A stretch of 64,000 bases of DNA. Source: Clitoria ternatea. Lineage: Eukaryota > Streptophyta > Magnoliopsida > Fabales > Fabaceae. The position numbers were made by a program, and so were the translations under genes. Below, piece by piece: positions 24,001-34,003 of this stretch; position 1 is the first letter of the stretch; each line of letters starts with the position of its first letter. The stretch lies in NCBI GenBank assembly GCA_037962975.1, contig CM075672.1:51654501-51718500 (forward strand). Direction: 5' to 3'. The notes beneath the pieces were generated by a model. That model had not been told where the DNA came from, ran no database searches, and saw nothing but the letters and a program-made list of their open reading frames with translations.

Positions 24001-25620
24001 ATTAAGTTATTAACATCCTTTAGTTTAAGAAAACACGGGGGCAATCTATCAGAAGGCATTAGTAATTTTGTTTCAGGACGTGGTAGGAATCTATGTGAAT
24101 GACAACATGGCCAAGTCCTGAATTGGGCAGAGGTAGGATAGTCGTTTAAGGAAACTTCAACAGTCACCGGCATAGATAGGGGCAAATTGTTGATGCCTAT
24201 AAATGTAGACACAATCAAGGGAGACTTTGCCAAAAAAAAAACAAAAAAACAAAAAAAAACAAAAAAACAAAACAAAAAAACAAAAAAAATGAAAAAATGA
24301 AAAAAATAGAATCAAGCTTGGAGTCCAATGCATGTGCCAAGTGGGGCAAGCTGGTTACGTCCAGATCATCAAGCAAGTTATCATTTTCTGTATAAGGGGA
24401 ATGAATATCGTTAGGCCAGGAACTTGCATTCTTGTCGTCATCAACACCTCAACCTTAAAGAGTGCGCCATTCCTCATGCCTATGTAGCCAAGGAAATAGT
24501 CTGTCAGATTGAGTCATTGCGTCATTAAGGGGATTAAAAAAATAAAAAAACAAAAAAAGGGCAAACAAAAAGAAATAAAAATGGAAAATAAAAAATCCAG
24601 AAAATATAAAAAAAAGAGAAAAAGAAAATAAAGGCCAAAATGATGACTCAAAGTAATTCCCTCTCATCGATGCCAAAAGACTCACCAATATTTCCTTGGG
24701 TACATGGCATAGGAGTAAAGTCTCCTATTTGAAGTGACATCAGTTCCCTAAAGGATCAAACTAAAATTGGAAAAGGCTAGGCAGACTAAATTGGAGCGTA
24801 ATCAGTTTCAACCTTTTACTGTAAAGGATGCAGCTAAAATAAACAAGAAGAGAAAAGCTCGCTAGGCTGAAAACCTGAAAGGGCAGCCTAGGCAAAAGTT
24901 AGAGCAACCCGGTGAGTCAAAAACCTGAAAAGGTGGCTCAGGTAAAAATTAGGGTCAAGATTTTGGCAGAGTAACTAAAGTTTCCAATGCAAAACGTGCA
25001 AGTCCAAACTGGGGCATGTGGACCATGGTCAAACTACCCTCTCAAAGGCAGAGTTGAACGATGTACTTGAGGTCGTGATGTGGGATTAAGGTTCTCACTA
25101 GTCTCAGGAACTCACTGGAGGATCCTTGAACCTTCACTATTTCTCCTGGCCTTGGCCTGTCCTATGTGACTTCATTTGATCCCATCTATTTTCCCCATTG
25201 TCCATTCTCTATATTCTGTTTGACATACATGAATAAAATTTATCCTTTTTTCGATACGTGTTATGAATTGCATTTATCTGATAAAACATTATGTTTTCAT
25301 AAAAATAAATAAAAGAATGGTGAACATTTAAAGTAGTGAGGAACAAGATGCTCCCACTACTCGACCTCGTCTTAGGCAATCATCACGAAGACTCAGCTAG
25401 GCACGCGCTTCCAAGCTATGATTGCCTCTTTCATTCTCCTTTGTCCATGAGTTATCCTAAGGGTCGCGGTTTCACAGGACCTACCCAGTTTTGAATTTAT
25501 CTTTGCACTACTTACCCTTTTTTCTGCAGGTTATTACAACAGACAGTCATGTCAAGTATTGACACCTCAATCAAGTCCTTTTCCCAAATGGAACCACAAC
25601 TGCCAAAACTAGAACCTTTC
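24000..25620 (+). other. Element C 3' region, A-rich blocks and no intact gene
   Basis: It includes A/C-rich low-complexity runs (24229-24300 and 24536-24640) and a stretch near 24860-24960 with repeated CTGAAAACCTGAAAGGGCAG-like words of the kind found 3' of the integrase in Tat elements. No reading frame longer than a fragment has recognisable similarity. Confidence 0.55.
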
Positions 25621-25636
25621 AAAGTTTCTTCCTCCA

Positions 25637-26065
25637 TCGCCAAAGTTGGCAATTCTCAAAGTCTTCTCCTTAATCGCCAAAGTTGGCAATTCTCAAAGTC
25701 TTCTCCTTAATTGTCAAAGTTGGCACCCCTCAGAATCCTTTCCTCAAAACGCCAAAGCTGGCACTCCTCAGAATCCCTTCCCCAAATTACCAAAGTTGGC
25801 ACCGCTCAAAATCTCTTCTTCAACCCCCAAAGTTGACACTCCTCAGAATCCCTTCCTTAAATTGCTAAGGTTGGTACTGCTCAAAATCTCTTCTTCAACT
25901 GCCAAAGTTGGCGCTTCTCAGAATTCTTTCCCCAAATCGCCAAAGTTGGCATTTTTCAAAATCTCTTCTTCAACCTCCAATATTGGCACTTCTTAGAACT
26001 CCTTCCCTAAATCGCCAAAGTTGGCACTTCTTGAAGTCTTCTCCTCAACTGCCAAAGCTGACACT
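25637..26065. repeat. About 37-bp tandem repeat with hairpin GCCAA-AG-TTGGC (about 12 units)
   Basis: Successive units start near 25637, 25676, 25716, 25752, 25789, 25826, 25864, 25901, 25938, 25976, 26012 and 26049. The core GCCAAAGTTGGC is an inverted repeat with a 5-bp stem. The rest reads CACTCCTCAGAATCCCTTCC or CGCTCAAAATCTCTTCTTC, alternating between neighbours, so a 74-bp higher-order unit is likely. Confidence 0.88.
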
Positions 26066-26399
26066 TTTCAAACTCCCTTCCATGGAATCTACCTGATACA
26101 TTTCGACAGTCAAGTGTGTCCCTTCCCAAGCCCAATGATAGTTTCCAGCAAAATTCTCTCCCAATAGAATCACCAAACTTTCTCCCCAGTGAGCCTACAA
26201 TTCAGATCATCTTCTTCCCCTAATAAGAACACTTTTCTAATCAGGCTTAGAAGAACTCTTCCCAAGGGGCCCCAACACACTTCTCTCAGTGAATCCACAC
26301 ATACCAGGCGGACCCCAGATTTTCCCTTCCCAATCAAAGGGCAATACCCCAAACCATCAATCCTTCCCCGATGGAACTACACTTCCCAAACAAATCAAA

Positions 26400-26830
26400 C
26401 TGGGGCATCACCCTAGGTTCATTTCTTCTCACTTAAGGGGCAGTGCCCCAAGGTTCCGAGGCAGATAGTTCAAACTGTGGCATCACCCCAGGTTCATTCT
26501 CTTTCACCCAAAGAGACAGTACCCCAAATCACCAAATCCTTCCCCAGTAGAATTACACTTCCTAAACAACTCAAACTGGGGCATCTCCCCAGATTTCTTT
26601 TGTTCTAGTCAAGGGGCAGTTCTCCAAGATTCCTTTAAACCATCTCAAACTGGGGCATCACCCCAGATCTATTCTCTTTTAGTCAAGGGGCAGTTCCCCA
26701 AGGTTTCTTCAAATCATGTCAAACCGGGGCATCACCCCAGGTTCATTCTCTTTTATTCAAGGAGCAATTCCCCAAGAACCTTCAGTCATGTCAAACCGGG
26801 GCATCACCCCGAGCCTTTAGGTCCAGTGAG
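26400..26830. repeat. About 70-90-bp tandem repeat with TGGGG-CATCA-CCCCA hairpins (six units)
   Basis: The motif GGGGCATCACCCC, or a close variant, recurs at about 26404, 26489, 26579, 26656, 26727 and 26799. It alternates with AAGGGGCAGTTCCCCAAG, another inverted repeat. Units vary in length, so it is an old or irregular array. Confidence 0.85.
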
Positions 26831-26909
26831 TTAATTCAGACGAGACATCCTGTTAGCTCCCCCAATCTTTACATTTCCTGTCAACCGAGGGTCAACCTCA
26901 CCCTTTACT

Positions 26910-27560
26910 TTCCGTTTGCCTATGAAGGCACCCTTTACTTTTCCAGTCGCCTATGAAGGCACCCTTTACCTTTCCAGTCGCCTATGAAGGCACCCTTTAC
27001 CTTTCCAGTCGCCTATGAAGGCACTCTCTACCTTTCCAGTCACCTATGAAGGCACCCTTTACCTTTCTAGTCGCCTATGAAGGCATCCTTTACTTTCCAG
27101 TTGCCTAAGAAGGCACCCTTTACTTTTTATTCGCCTATGAAGGCACCCTTTACCTTTCCAGTCGCCTATGAAGGCACTCTTTACTTTCCAGTCGCCTATG
27201 AAGGCACCCTTTACCTTTCCAGTCGCTTATGAAGGCATCCTTTACTTTCCAGTCGCCTATGAAGGCACCCTTTACTTTCCAGTCACCTATGAAGGCACCC
27301 TTTACCTTTCCAGTCGCCTATGAAGGCACCCTTTACCTTCCCAGTCGCCTATGAAGGCACCCTTTACCTTTCCAGTCGCCTATGAAGGCACCCTTTATTT
27401 TCCAGTCGCCTATGAAGGCACCCTTTACCTTTCCAGTCACCTATGAAGGCACCCCTTTACCTTTCCAGTCGCCTATGAAGGCACCCTCTACATTTTCAGT
27501 CGCCTAAGAAGGCACCTTTTACCTTCCCGTTGCCGAACAAGGCACCCTTTATTTCCAGTC
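26910..27560. repeat. 31-bp tandem array with GCCT-ATGA-AGGC core (about 21 copies)
   Basis: The unit is CTTTACCTTTCCAGTC followed by GCCTATGAAGGCACC. Copies vary by single substitutions and by presence of one C in ACCTTTCC. The core GCCTATGAAGGC is a 4-bp-stem inverted repeat. The array is uninterrupted and lies just before an A-rich block. Confidence 0.95.
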
Positions 27561-27631
27561 TACCGGGGGTCAACCCCAATCCTCTCACCTCCTGTTAACT
27601 AGAAGACAATCATTTCCGGTCAATTCAAGAC

Positions 27632-28204
27632 TCAAAAAAAATAAAAACAAAAAAACAAAAAAACAAAAAAAACAAAAACAAAAAAAGCAACAAAAAAAAT
27701 AAAAAAAAAGGGAGTTTCAATTACAACCGAGGTTGAAGGCAAGAGAAAATAGGACGGTACCCATGAATGGTGTCATGGCCTCTACATCGGTTAGAATCAG
27801 ATGCACCTGATTCAGTATGAACTTTGGCTGTCATAAGGGGCAATGTCTCATTGCAACTCAATTTGAGGTCTATATCGGTTAAGGTCAGAATGTTGACTCA
27901 ATTCAGTTGGCCGTTATTAAAGGACGATGTGGGTTTTATTGAATCGGAATTCAAGTGCAATTGATGAGATTAGACGATGTTGTTTCAAGTTATTATTTGT
28001 CATACGTCGGTCATAGGTCAATCGGCATTCTTGAAGAGGAAAAGGTCACACCGGCTCGTTGATTGCCAACACCGACAGACGCCATACCGATTAAGAGGTC
28101 CCACCTGGCCCCTACATCGGTGTTCATATCTTTACTTCCTTTTCACTTCAAAAGCACGGAAAGCTTCGTGTTTCTCTTGTGAAAAAGAAGTAAAGAGGGG
28201 CATC
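27632..28204. other. A-rich block and spacer before the element C 3' LTR
   Basis: An AAAAACAAAAAAAC low-complexity run (27632-27712) is followed by about 490 bp of unique spacer with no recognisable gene. The spacer ends in GAAAAAGAAGTAAAGAGGGG, a purine-rich tract (about 28181-28200) directly before the 3' LTR that can serve as polypurine tract. Confidence 0.65.
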
Positions 28205-28279
28205 TGTGAACACCTCTTTCGGTCCGGCCCAAGTGGAAAGAATTCTGACAGGACTGAACTTTGACTCCGAATAATCAAT

Positions 28280-28600
28280 TCCGAGTAGAATGTCTCCGAG
28301 TGAGTCATTTTCGAGTAGAATGTCTCCTAGTGAGTCATTTTCAAGTGGAATGTCTCCTAGTGAGTCATTTCCGAGTGGAATGTCTCCTAGTGAATCATTT
28401 CCGAGTGGAATGTCTCCGAGTGAATCATTTCCGAGTGGAATGTCTCCGAGTGAATCATTTCCGAGTAGAATGTCTCCGATTGAGTCATTTTTGAGTGGAA
28501 TGTATCCTAGTGAGTCATTTCTGAGTGGAATGTGTCCTAGTGAGTCATTTTCAAGTGGAATGTCTCCAATTGAGTCATTTCCGAGTGGGTTGTGTCCGAA
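28280..28600. repeat. 30-bp tandem repeat in the 3' LTR of element C
   Basis: This is the counterpart of the array at 16180-16500, with about ten units of CGAGTGGAATGTCTCC plus TAGTGAGTCATTTC. The unit order differs slightly between the two LTRs, so some conversion or replication slippage has occurred since insertion. Confidence 0.9.
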
Positions 28601-30329
28601 TGGGTTGTTTCCGAGTGGTTGTTTCCTATTAAAGCCACTCCAAATGAAAAATGGCTGACCTTGAACAAATACTTTCCAGTTGGAGATAAATCTGAGTGGA
28701 AGATTCTCGGTTGTAGCCACTCTGAGTGAAAAAGGAACTGAATTTGAATAAATACCGCCCAAAGATATACGTCCGAGTGAAGGATTACCGATTAAAGCAG
28801 GGACTGGATTTAGGGACAAGTGCCTTTTTCTAGACAAAATTGTTTCCGAAAGGAAGATTCCCGAGTGAGTTGATTCTGAATGAAAAACACTCTGAACTTC
28901 GGAAGAGCACTTGTTGAGTAAGGGTGTCTCCAAGTGAACGAACACTTGTCAGTCAAGGATGTCTCCGAGTGGTGTGTTTCGGAGAATATGGCATTCTCGA
29001 GCAAAGAACAGGTGTTTCCGAGTGGTATGTTTCAGAGAAGATGTCTTTTCGAGCAAGGAAAAGGTCTGTCTGGTAATGAGCCTCTTTCGGACAGATTCTC
29101 AAGTTTCAAACTATCCCCGAGTGGGATGTCTCCGAGGAAGGCACTTCTGAGTGGTTTGCTGCCGAGAGATGCATTTCCGAGCGAAGCAAAGCTCTGACCT
29201 GGAATGAGCTTCTTTCGGCCAGATTCTCAAGTTTCAAATTTATGAGTGAAAAGCAAGTCTGATTTCCGAGTGAATAGGTCCAAATTGGTTGATTCCCGAT
29301 TAAAGTAGTTCTGAGTTAAAGGCAAGTCTAACTTTAGATGAATGTGTCCGAGTGGATCATTTTAAGGAGCGAAGAAAGGGTCATTCTCGACTGAATTACT
29401 CCCAAGCAATATATCCGAACAAGGTTTCTCTGAATGGTTCAATTCCAATGATGTGCTTCCGGGTGAAGCTTACTTTCCGATTGAATCAATTTTAAGTCAA
29501 AGAAAAATGGTTCTGACTTGTCGACCAGGGATATAGCTGAGTAATGAATCAGTTTTAAGTAAGACTTCCCGAATAAGACGTTCCTAACTAGGTCAAGCAG
29601 AGGGGGTGAACGAGTGCTTCAAGCAGTGGTCCACTTCTGAGAGAAGCACCTCTGATTGAAGAAATTCCGGTTGAACGCTTCAAGCAGTGACAAATTCCAA
29701 GCAAAGCCTGTCCAATTGAAGCAATTCCAAATGAATGCTTCAAACAGTGACATCTCCGGACAAGGCAATTCCAAGTGAAGCGATTCCGAATGAACAGAGG
29801 TCCTAATGAATACTTCTCAGAAAAGGATTTCCGAGTCAATAATCTGTGAACTCAAGCCTACACACCGAGTATCAAAAGTCGGATTAGATCTATGAATTCA
29901 AGCTTTCACTCCGTCTTTTATATACGAGAGCCTCTGTTCCACTCGGATTAATCCCCACTGAGGATGGGTACTGGCTGAGACACTAATTCGAGTCATAAGA
30001 AGGACGCCGGTTCCATATTTCCACTGTTTGCCCATGTTGACTTGGATTCCCACTATCCAAGTGGATCCTTGAATTAAGGGGGGCGGCTGGCAACAGACAA
30101 AAGAGAAAATAATAAAAAATTTCCACTAGCCGCCGTTCTCCATGATCGTCAATGTCCAGGCTGTTTCCCCAAAGCACCATCCAAGTTGATTTATTAATCT
30201 TGTGGGGCGGCTGGAAACAGACAAAGAAAGAAAGCAATAAAGAATTCCCACTAGCCGCCGTTCCCCATAAATCATTGGTGGCCAGGCTGTCTCTGGGTTG
30301 TTTAAGCAATCCGCCAACACTGGGATTTC

Positions 30330-30337
30330 TATAAATA
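30330..30337 (+). promoter_or_regulatory. Probable TATA box of the element C 3' LTR
   Basis: TATAAATA is identical in context to 18318-18325 of the 5' LTR. Confidence 0.55.
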
Positions 30338-31574
30338 CCCCAACTGAAGAGAAAAGGAGGGGAAGAATTCTGGAGCCTTCTTCGAGTCAAAAACTATGCT
30401 CCATTCCATCCGTTCAACAAACCCCACACCAGCTCCATAATTCCACAGCTGCTCCAACGCCATTTCATTTTCCGACTCTCTCGTCACACCGACGCCTAGC
30501 TCTCTCTCTCATCACATCGGCGTCCAACTCTTCACACCGGTCCCACTCTGTTTCTTATTTTTCAATGCTTGTATTATTTATTTCTCTGTCAAATTAATTG
30601 TTGTTCGATAGGACCGTTTCCTTTTCAATTAGTAATTAATTTCTATTGATTGGATTAATTCCCCACCAGGCTCCGTTCCTCATTTTCAATACTTGTATTA
30701 TTTATTTTTCTGTCAAAGTTAGTTGCTGTTTTATGGGTCCGCTTCCTTAATAAGTAATTTCTGTTGATTGAATTAATCTCCACCAGGATTCATAATAAAT
30801 AATAACAAAAAAACAAGTGTTTCACATTTGAACTAGCCTAAAAAAAACATCATCAAGAACTACGTAACCCTGATTTCTTGGTAATCCAAGAATACGTAGG
30901 AGCAGGACTTTAAATCCTGTTGGGCTCACCTTTCCCATTTTATTCCTATTTTTATTTTCTTTATGTTTCCTTTGTAACCGCCCTTTTTTATTACTTCCAT
31001 GAAAATCAATTTAGACGTGACGTCTTATTGATCTTCCCCTTTTTCGGTAGGCCATCACCACGATACATAAGGAATGGGATACTTGGGACGAGACGTCCCG
31101 TTTATCCCCTTCCCGTTTCTAATCCTGTATTTTGATTAAAGGATGACTAATTTAGACGCGATGTCTTCTTAGCATCCTTCCCTTTTCCTGTTTCATACCA
31201 AAGCTGAGGTTACTTTGGACGCGACGTCCTGTTGACCTACACTCTATGTTTGTTCAGTTTGTTCCTTCCGTTTTTCTTTACACAAAGTACAACAATAAAA
31301 GGGGAGAAATATAACATCTTTCGTAAGGCTATTTATGTTGCGCATTTTCAATCTTGGTACTATTTTTGACAGGCAATGTAGGGTGCTAATACCTTCCCTA
31401 CTCGTAACCGACTCCCGAACTTGAATCTCATTTTTTAAACCAGTGCTTTACTGAACTTAGTTTTTTCCCAATGTTTTTCCTATGGATAAAAACGTTGGTG
31501 GCAACTCCCTATTTTCATTTCGTTTCATCCCTTTTCGAAGGGTCGGCCGCACTGTGGTGATCCAGGTTGCGACA

Positions 31575-32307
31575 ATGGCCAAAACTGAATGCACTCTTTA
31601 CACACTCAAAGTTCAATTTTAATGATCTTTATACTAAAATAAGACATGCAACTTCTTCCAAAAATTTAGGGTATGGAAGACAAAAGTTTTTTATGCTAAA
31701 AATAATATGCAAACAGAATTGATTCTTTATCCGAATGTGCTGGACAAAAAGAAAATAAATTCTTAGAGGCAAAAACACTAAAGAGTGAATCTAACACACC
31801 TAATTCTGAGCTAACTTTTGATCACCTAAATGTGAGGTAATTAACTAAGAGATTTAGAGCCTTTTTGTGCCAATTAAAAGATGAATTAAATGACACTAAA
31901 ACAGCACTTCTAAATCACAGAACACATACAATCACTTAGAAACAACAAATAGCTCCTAGGTTTACCATTTTAAAATCGTAATTTGGCTCTAGAATTTGTA
32001 AGAACTTGATATTTCAAATTAAGCAAGATATAGCCGAATTAAATGGTGCAAGAATTAAGAAATGAAGATTATACAAAACATATTCAGTTTTGGGAAATTT
32101 AAAAACTCAAAGCAATATGCACAAACTCAATGAAAGAAAGTAAAAGAAAAGGCAAGATCATGCATTTTGTAAGATTTTCTTGAACTTTTTCGACAAAGAA
32201 ACTTAAGAACTATGAACAAATGACCAATATTCTGAAAATTCTAGCAACAAGAACACAAGATTACAATGTGATTTAGAAGAGAAAAAAGTGGAAAGATGGC
32301 ACCTTGA
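31575..32307 (-). other. Element D leader, right part (first 346 bp duplicated at 19587-19940)
   Basis: Minus-strand leader between the D PBS and the site of element C. The part nearest C has a diverged copy beyond the C 5' LTR. No gene is seen. Confidence 0.7.
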
Positions 32308-32320
32308 CTCTTGATACCAA
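32308..32320 (-). promoter_or_regulatory. Primer-binding site of element D (tRNA-Met type)
   Basis: The minus strand reads TTGGTATCAAGAGTC. The tRNA-iMet complement TGGTATCAGAGC is used by many plant retrotransposons; this copy has one extra base after TGGTATCA. The LTR end (ACTACATCA) lies one or two bases upstream. Confidence 0.7.
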
Positions 32321-32321
32321 T

Positions 32322-32949
32322 TGATGTAGTCCTTTATTCACTTGAAAGGGAATTTTGGATCTAGCTTCTTTTTTTCTCTTTAAAACTTGTGAAAAGAAGC
32401 CTTGGAACTTGGATGCTCAATTTGTAAATACAAAGAACAAAGGGAAACTAAAACTTAACTACAAAAGGGAAATGCAAAAACTAAAGCTACTTATAGGAAA
32501 AATGGAAGGGGGAGGTGGAAGGATGGTGAAATGGTTTAGAAGATGGAAATAGATCATGGAAAGGACAGGTTTGGAGACGCCACCATGGAGGGATAAGTCT
32601 CTCAACTCGCCACTCTAGGGATAGAAACTTAGTCATGAGAGCTTGAAGAAGGCTAAAATGCTTTCTAACTTAAGGATGGGAAGTATACACCCACTTCTTA
32701 CAAAATGCATTTTTCATTCAAATTCAAAGGTAAGGAATACATGGAAAGGTAAGCCTTATATAGGCTTAGAGGAATTTCAACAATGGCTATCTTATTGGGC
32801 TTCTAACACTCTCCTAGGCCCAATTAGCTTAAACTAGAGAAGGATGGCCCAAGTACAAGGCCTAAAGTAGTGTATAAGGCCTAATAGTGGCCCAATGACC
32901 ATGCAAGGCCTAAATCCTATCTCTAATACATATGGAACCCTAATATACA
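32322..32949 (-). repeat. LTR of element D (shared 5'/3' LTR)
   Basis: On the minus strand it begins TGTATATTAGGGTTCC (32949) and ends ACTACATCA next to the PBS, about 630 bp with TG...CA ends. No second copy lies in the window, so the ends are inferred from the PBS on one side and the pol stop on the other. Confidence 0.6.
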
Positions 32950-32958
32950 CTTAAAAAC

Positions 32959-33205
32959 CTATTCTTCTAAAATATTACATGTGGAGAATGTGTAGGTCTT
33001 CAAGTGGTCCTCCTTAGGCTTAGACCCATGTAGAGTGGTCAAGAAGGTAGCTAGGGTTTGCTGGGTGATGTCTTTGGCCCGTTTTGTCCTTGCCCTTGTT
33101 AAGGGACCTCTGTAAATCTCTAGACCCTTATCTAGGGTTATGATGGGATCTTCCCTGCTCATGCCCTCATCGCACTTTGTTGTCAAAGAAGTCACTACCA
33201 TATTT
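32959..33205 (-). pseudogene. pol C-terminus fragment of a gypsy element abutting the D LTR
   Basis: The frame gives MSREDPIITLDKGLEIYRGP and then LTRARTKRAKDI, the basic tail (GPLTRARxK) seen at the C-terminus of many plant gypsy polyproteins, ending ILEE* at 32959. It lies upstream of the D 5' LTR in the same orientation, so it belongs to a preceding copy whose 3' LTR is the D 5' LTR. The upstream pol sequence is missing beyond about 33205. Confidence 0.65.
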
Positions 33206-33210
33206 ATGTC

Positions 33211-33480
33211 TTTTTTGAAATTAATTTTTAATAAAAGAAAAACTAATAGCGATGGTATCCGTCGCTAGGTATATTACATGACGCTGTCGCCGTGGTTGAA
33301 TGTATTGTATCCATGTCTAGTTTGAAATTAATTTTTCATAAAAGAAAAACTAATAACGACAGGTCTTTATCACCGAGGTTAATTTTTTATCCTCTCAAAC
33401 TTAATTTGTAATAAGAAAATACCATTAGTTTTTTAATTAAAATACCATTATTTAAGAAACTAAAAAAATTAAATAAGTTT
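33211..33480. repeat. Fragment with a 40-bp direct repeat and AGCGAT/CGTCGCT words, possibly CACTA-derived
   Basis: TTTTGAAATTAATTTTTAAT and AAAAGAAAAACTAATAGCGA recur at about 33216 and 33321. The CTAATAGCGATGG..CCGTCGCTAGG and GACGCTGTCGCC words recall the subterminal motif of the CACTA element at 12.6-13.0 kb. No terminal repeat is seen. Confidence 0.4.
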
Positions 33481-33785
33481 TTGGTCCCTAATCTATTACC
33501 ATATTCTTGTCTTGTTCCCTAATTTAAATTTTCTTAGGTTTCATCTCATATCTAAAACAAATTGTAGCTCTGGCCAGTCCCTGTCCTTAAATGATGTGGT
33601 GTTTTAACAGATGTCCCACATAAGCTTTGTTAGGTTACTTCCTAAATTAATTTTTTTAAATTTTAAAAATTTATTTCAAACCTAAATATAGAAATCTCTT
33701 TTCTTCCCTTTTTTATATCCTTTTTCCTTTTTTCTCTTTTATCACCATCATACCTTTTCCCCTTATTTTTTTCCTCACCCCTATC
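33481..33785. other. AT-rich spacer, no gene; possible old class II fragment
   Basis: The stretch includes GTTTTTGGTCCCTAATCT and CCAGTCCCTGTCCTTAAATG, wording common in old legume repeats. Nothing here can be assigned confidently. Confidence 0.4.
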
Positions 33786-34003
33786 ACAGGGCTCCACGTA
33801 AGAAGATCTAGATTGTAATTCAATAGGCTAATGAAAGACTCCTCTATGGTTGGGTCAAACACCATGTTGACTCGTGTGCATTGATACAAGTCTTAAGCCT
33901 GGGTCAATCTATATGAGTCAGCATAATGCTTGACCCGACCATAGAGGAATCCTTGATCAACCTATTGAAAAACAATGCAGATCTCTTTGCTTGGAGCCCT
34001 GCA
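33786..34003. repeat. 108-bp inverted duplication at the 5' edge of element A
   Basis: Arm 1 (about 33786-33893) is an inverted copy, about 80% identical, of arm 2 (about 33896-34003). Arm 2 is the start of element A's RT-proximal coding region (LINLLKNNADLFAWSPADM). Matching marks are CCTCTATGGTTGGGTCAA against TTGACCCGACCATAGAGG, and TTCAATAGG against CCTATTGAA. The centre is CTTAAG. Confidence 0.85.

Larger units (their letters stand above)
28205..31574 (+). repeat. Element C 3' LTR
   Basis: It starts TGTGAACACC and ends GATCCAGGTTGCGACA, followed by the target duplication ATGGC at 31575-31579. It lacks the roughly 65-bp internal duplication seen in the 5' LTR and differs from it by scattered substitutions, many of them C/T at CpG. 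It has the same 30-bp array (28280-28600) and a TATA box. Confidence 0.92.
16107..31579 (+). mobile_element. Element C: large Tat/Ogre-like LTR retrotransposon with pol mostly deleted
   Basis: Two LTRs of about 3.4 kb (TGTGAACACC...GGTTGCGACA) flank an 8.6-kb interior. ATGGC lies immediately before the 5' LTR (16107-16111) and after the 3' LTR (31575-31579). The interior has an Ogre/Tat-like gag, a stub of pol, and a long 3' region with three tandem-repeat arrays. RT, RNase H and integrase are absent, so the copy is non-autonomous. The PBS is displaced from the 5' LTR by 354 bp of host-like DNA. Confidence 0.88.
13024..33205 (-). mobile_element. Ty3/gypsy element D (minus strand, tRNA-Met PBS), broken by CACTA and by element C
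   Basis: Reading leftward the parts are: a pol C-terminus (33205-32959), an LTR (about 32949-32322), a PBS TTGGTATCAAGAG (32308-32320), a leader (32307-31575, then 16111-14660), gag (14660-13500) and protease (13500-13024). Element C sits in the leader (ATGGC duplicated) and the CACTA element ends at 13023. RT and integrase beyond the CACTA element are missing. A pol end just upstream of the 5' LTR suggests a head-to-tail tandem. Confidence 0.8.

Noticed and set aside
26910..27560. Regular 31-bp array resembling a CRISPR
   Set aside because: Repeats are directly adjacent without unique spacers, in a plant retrotransposon.
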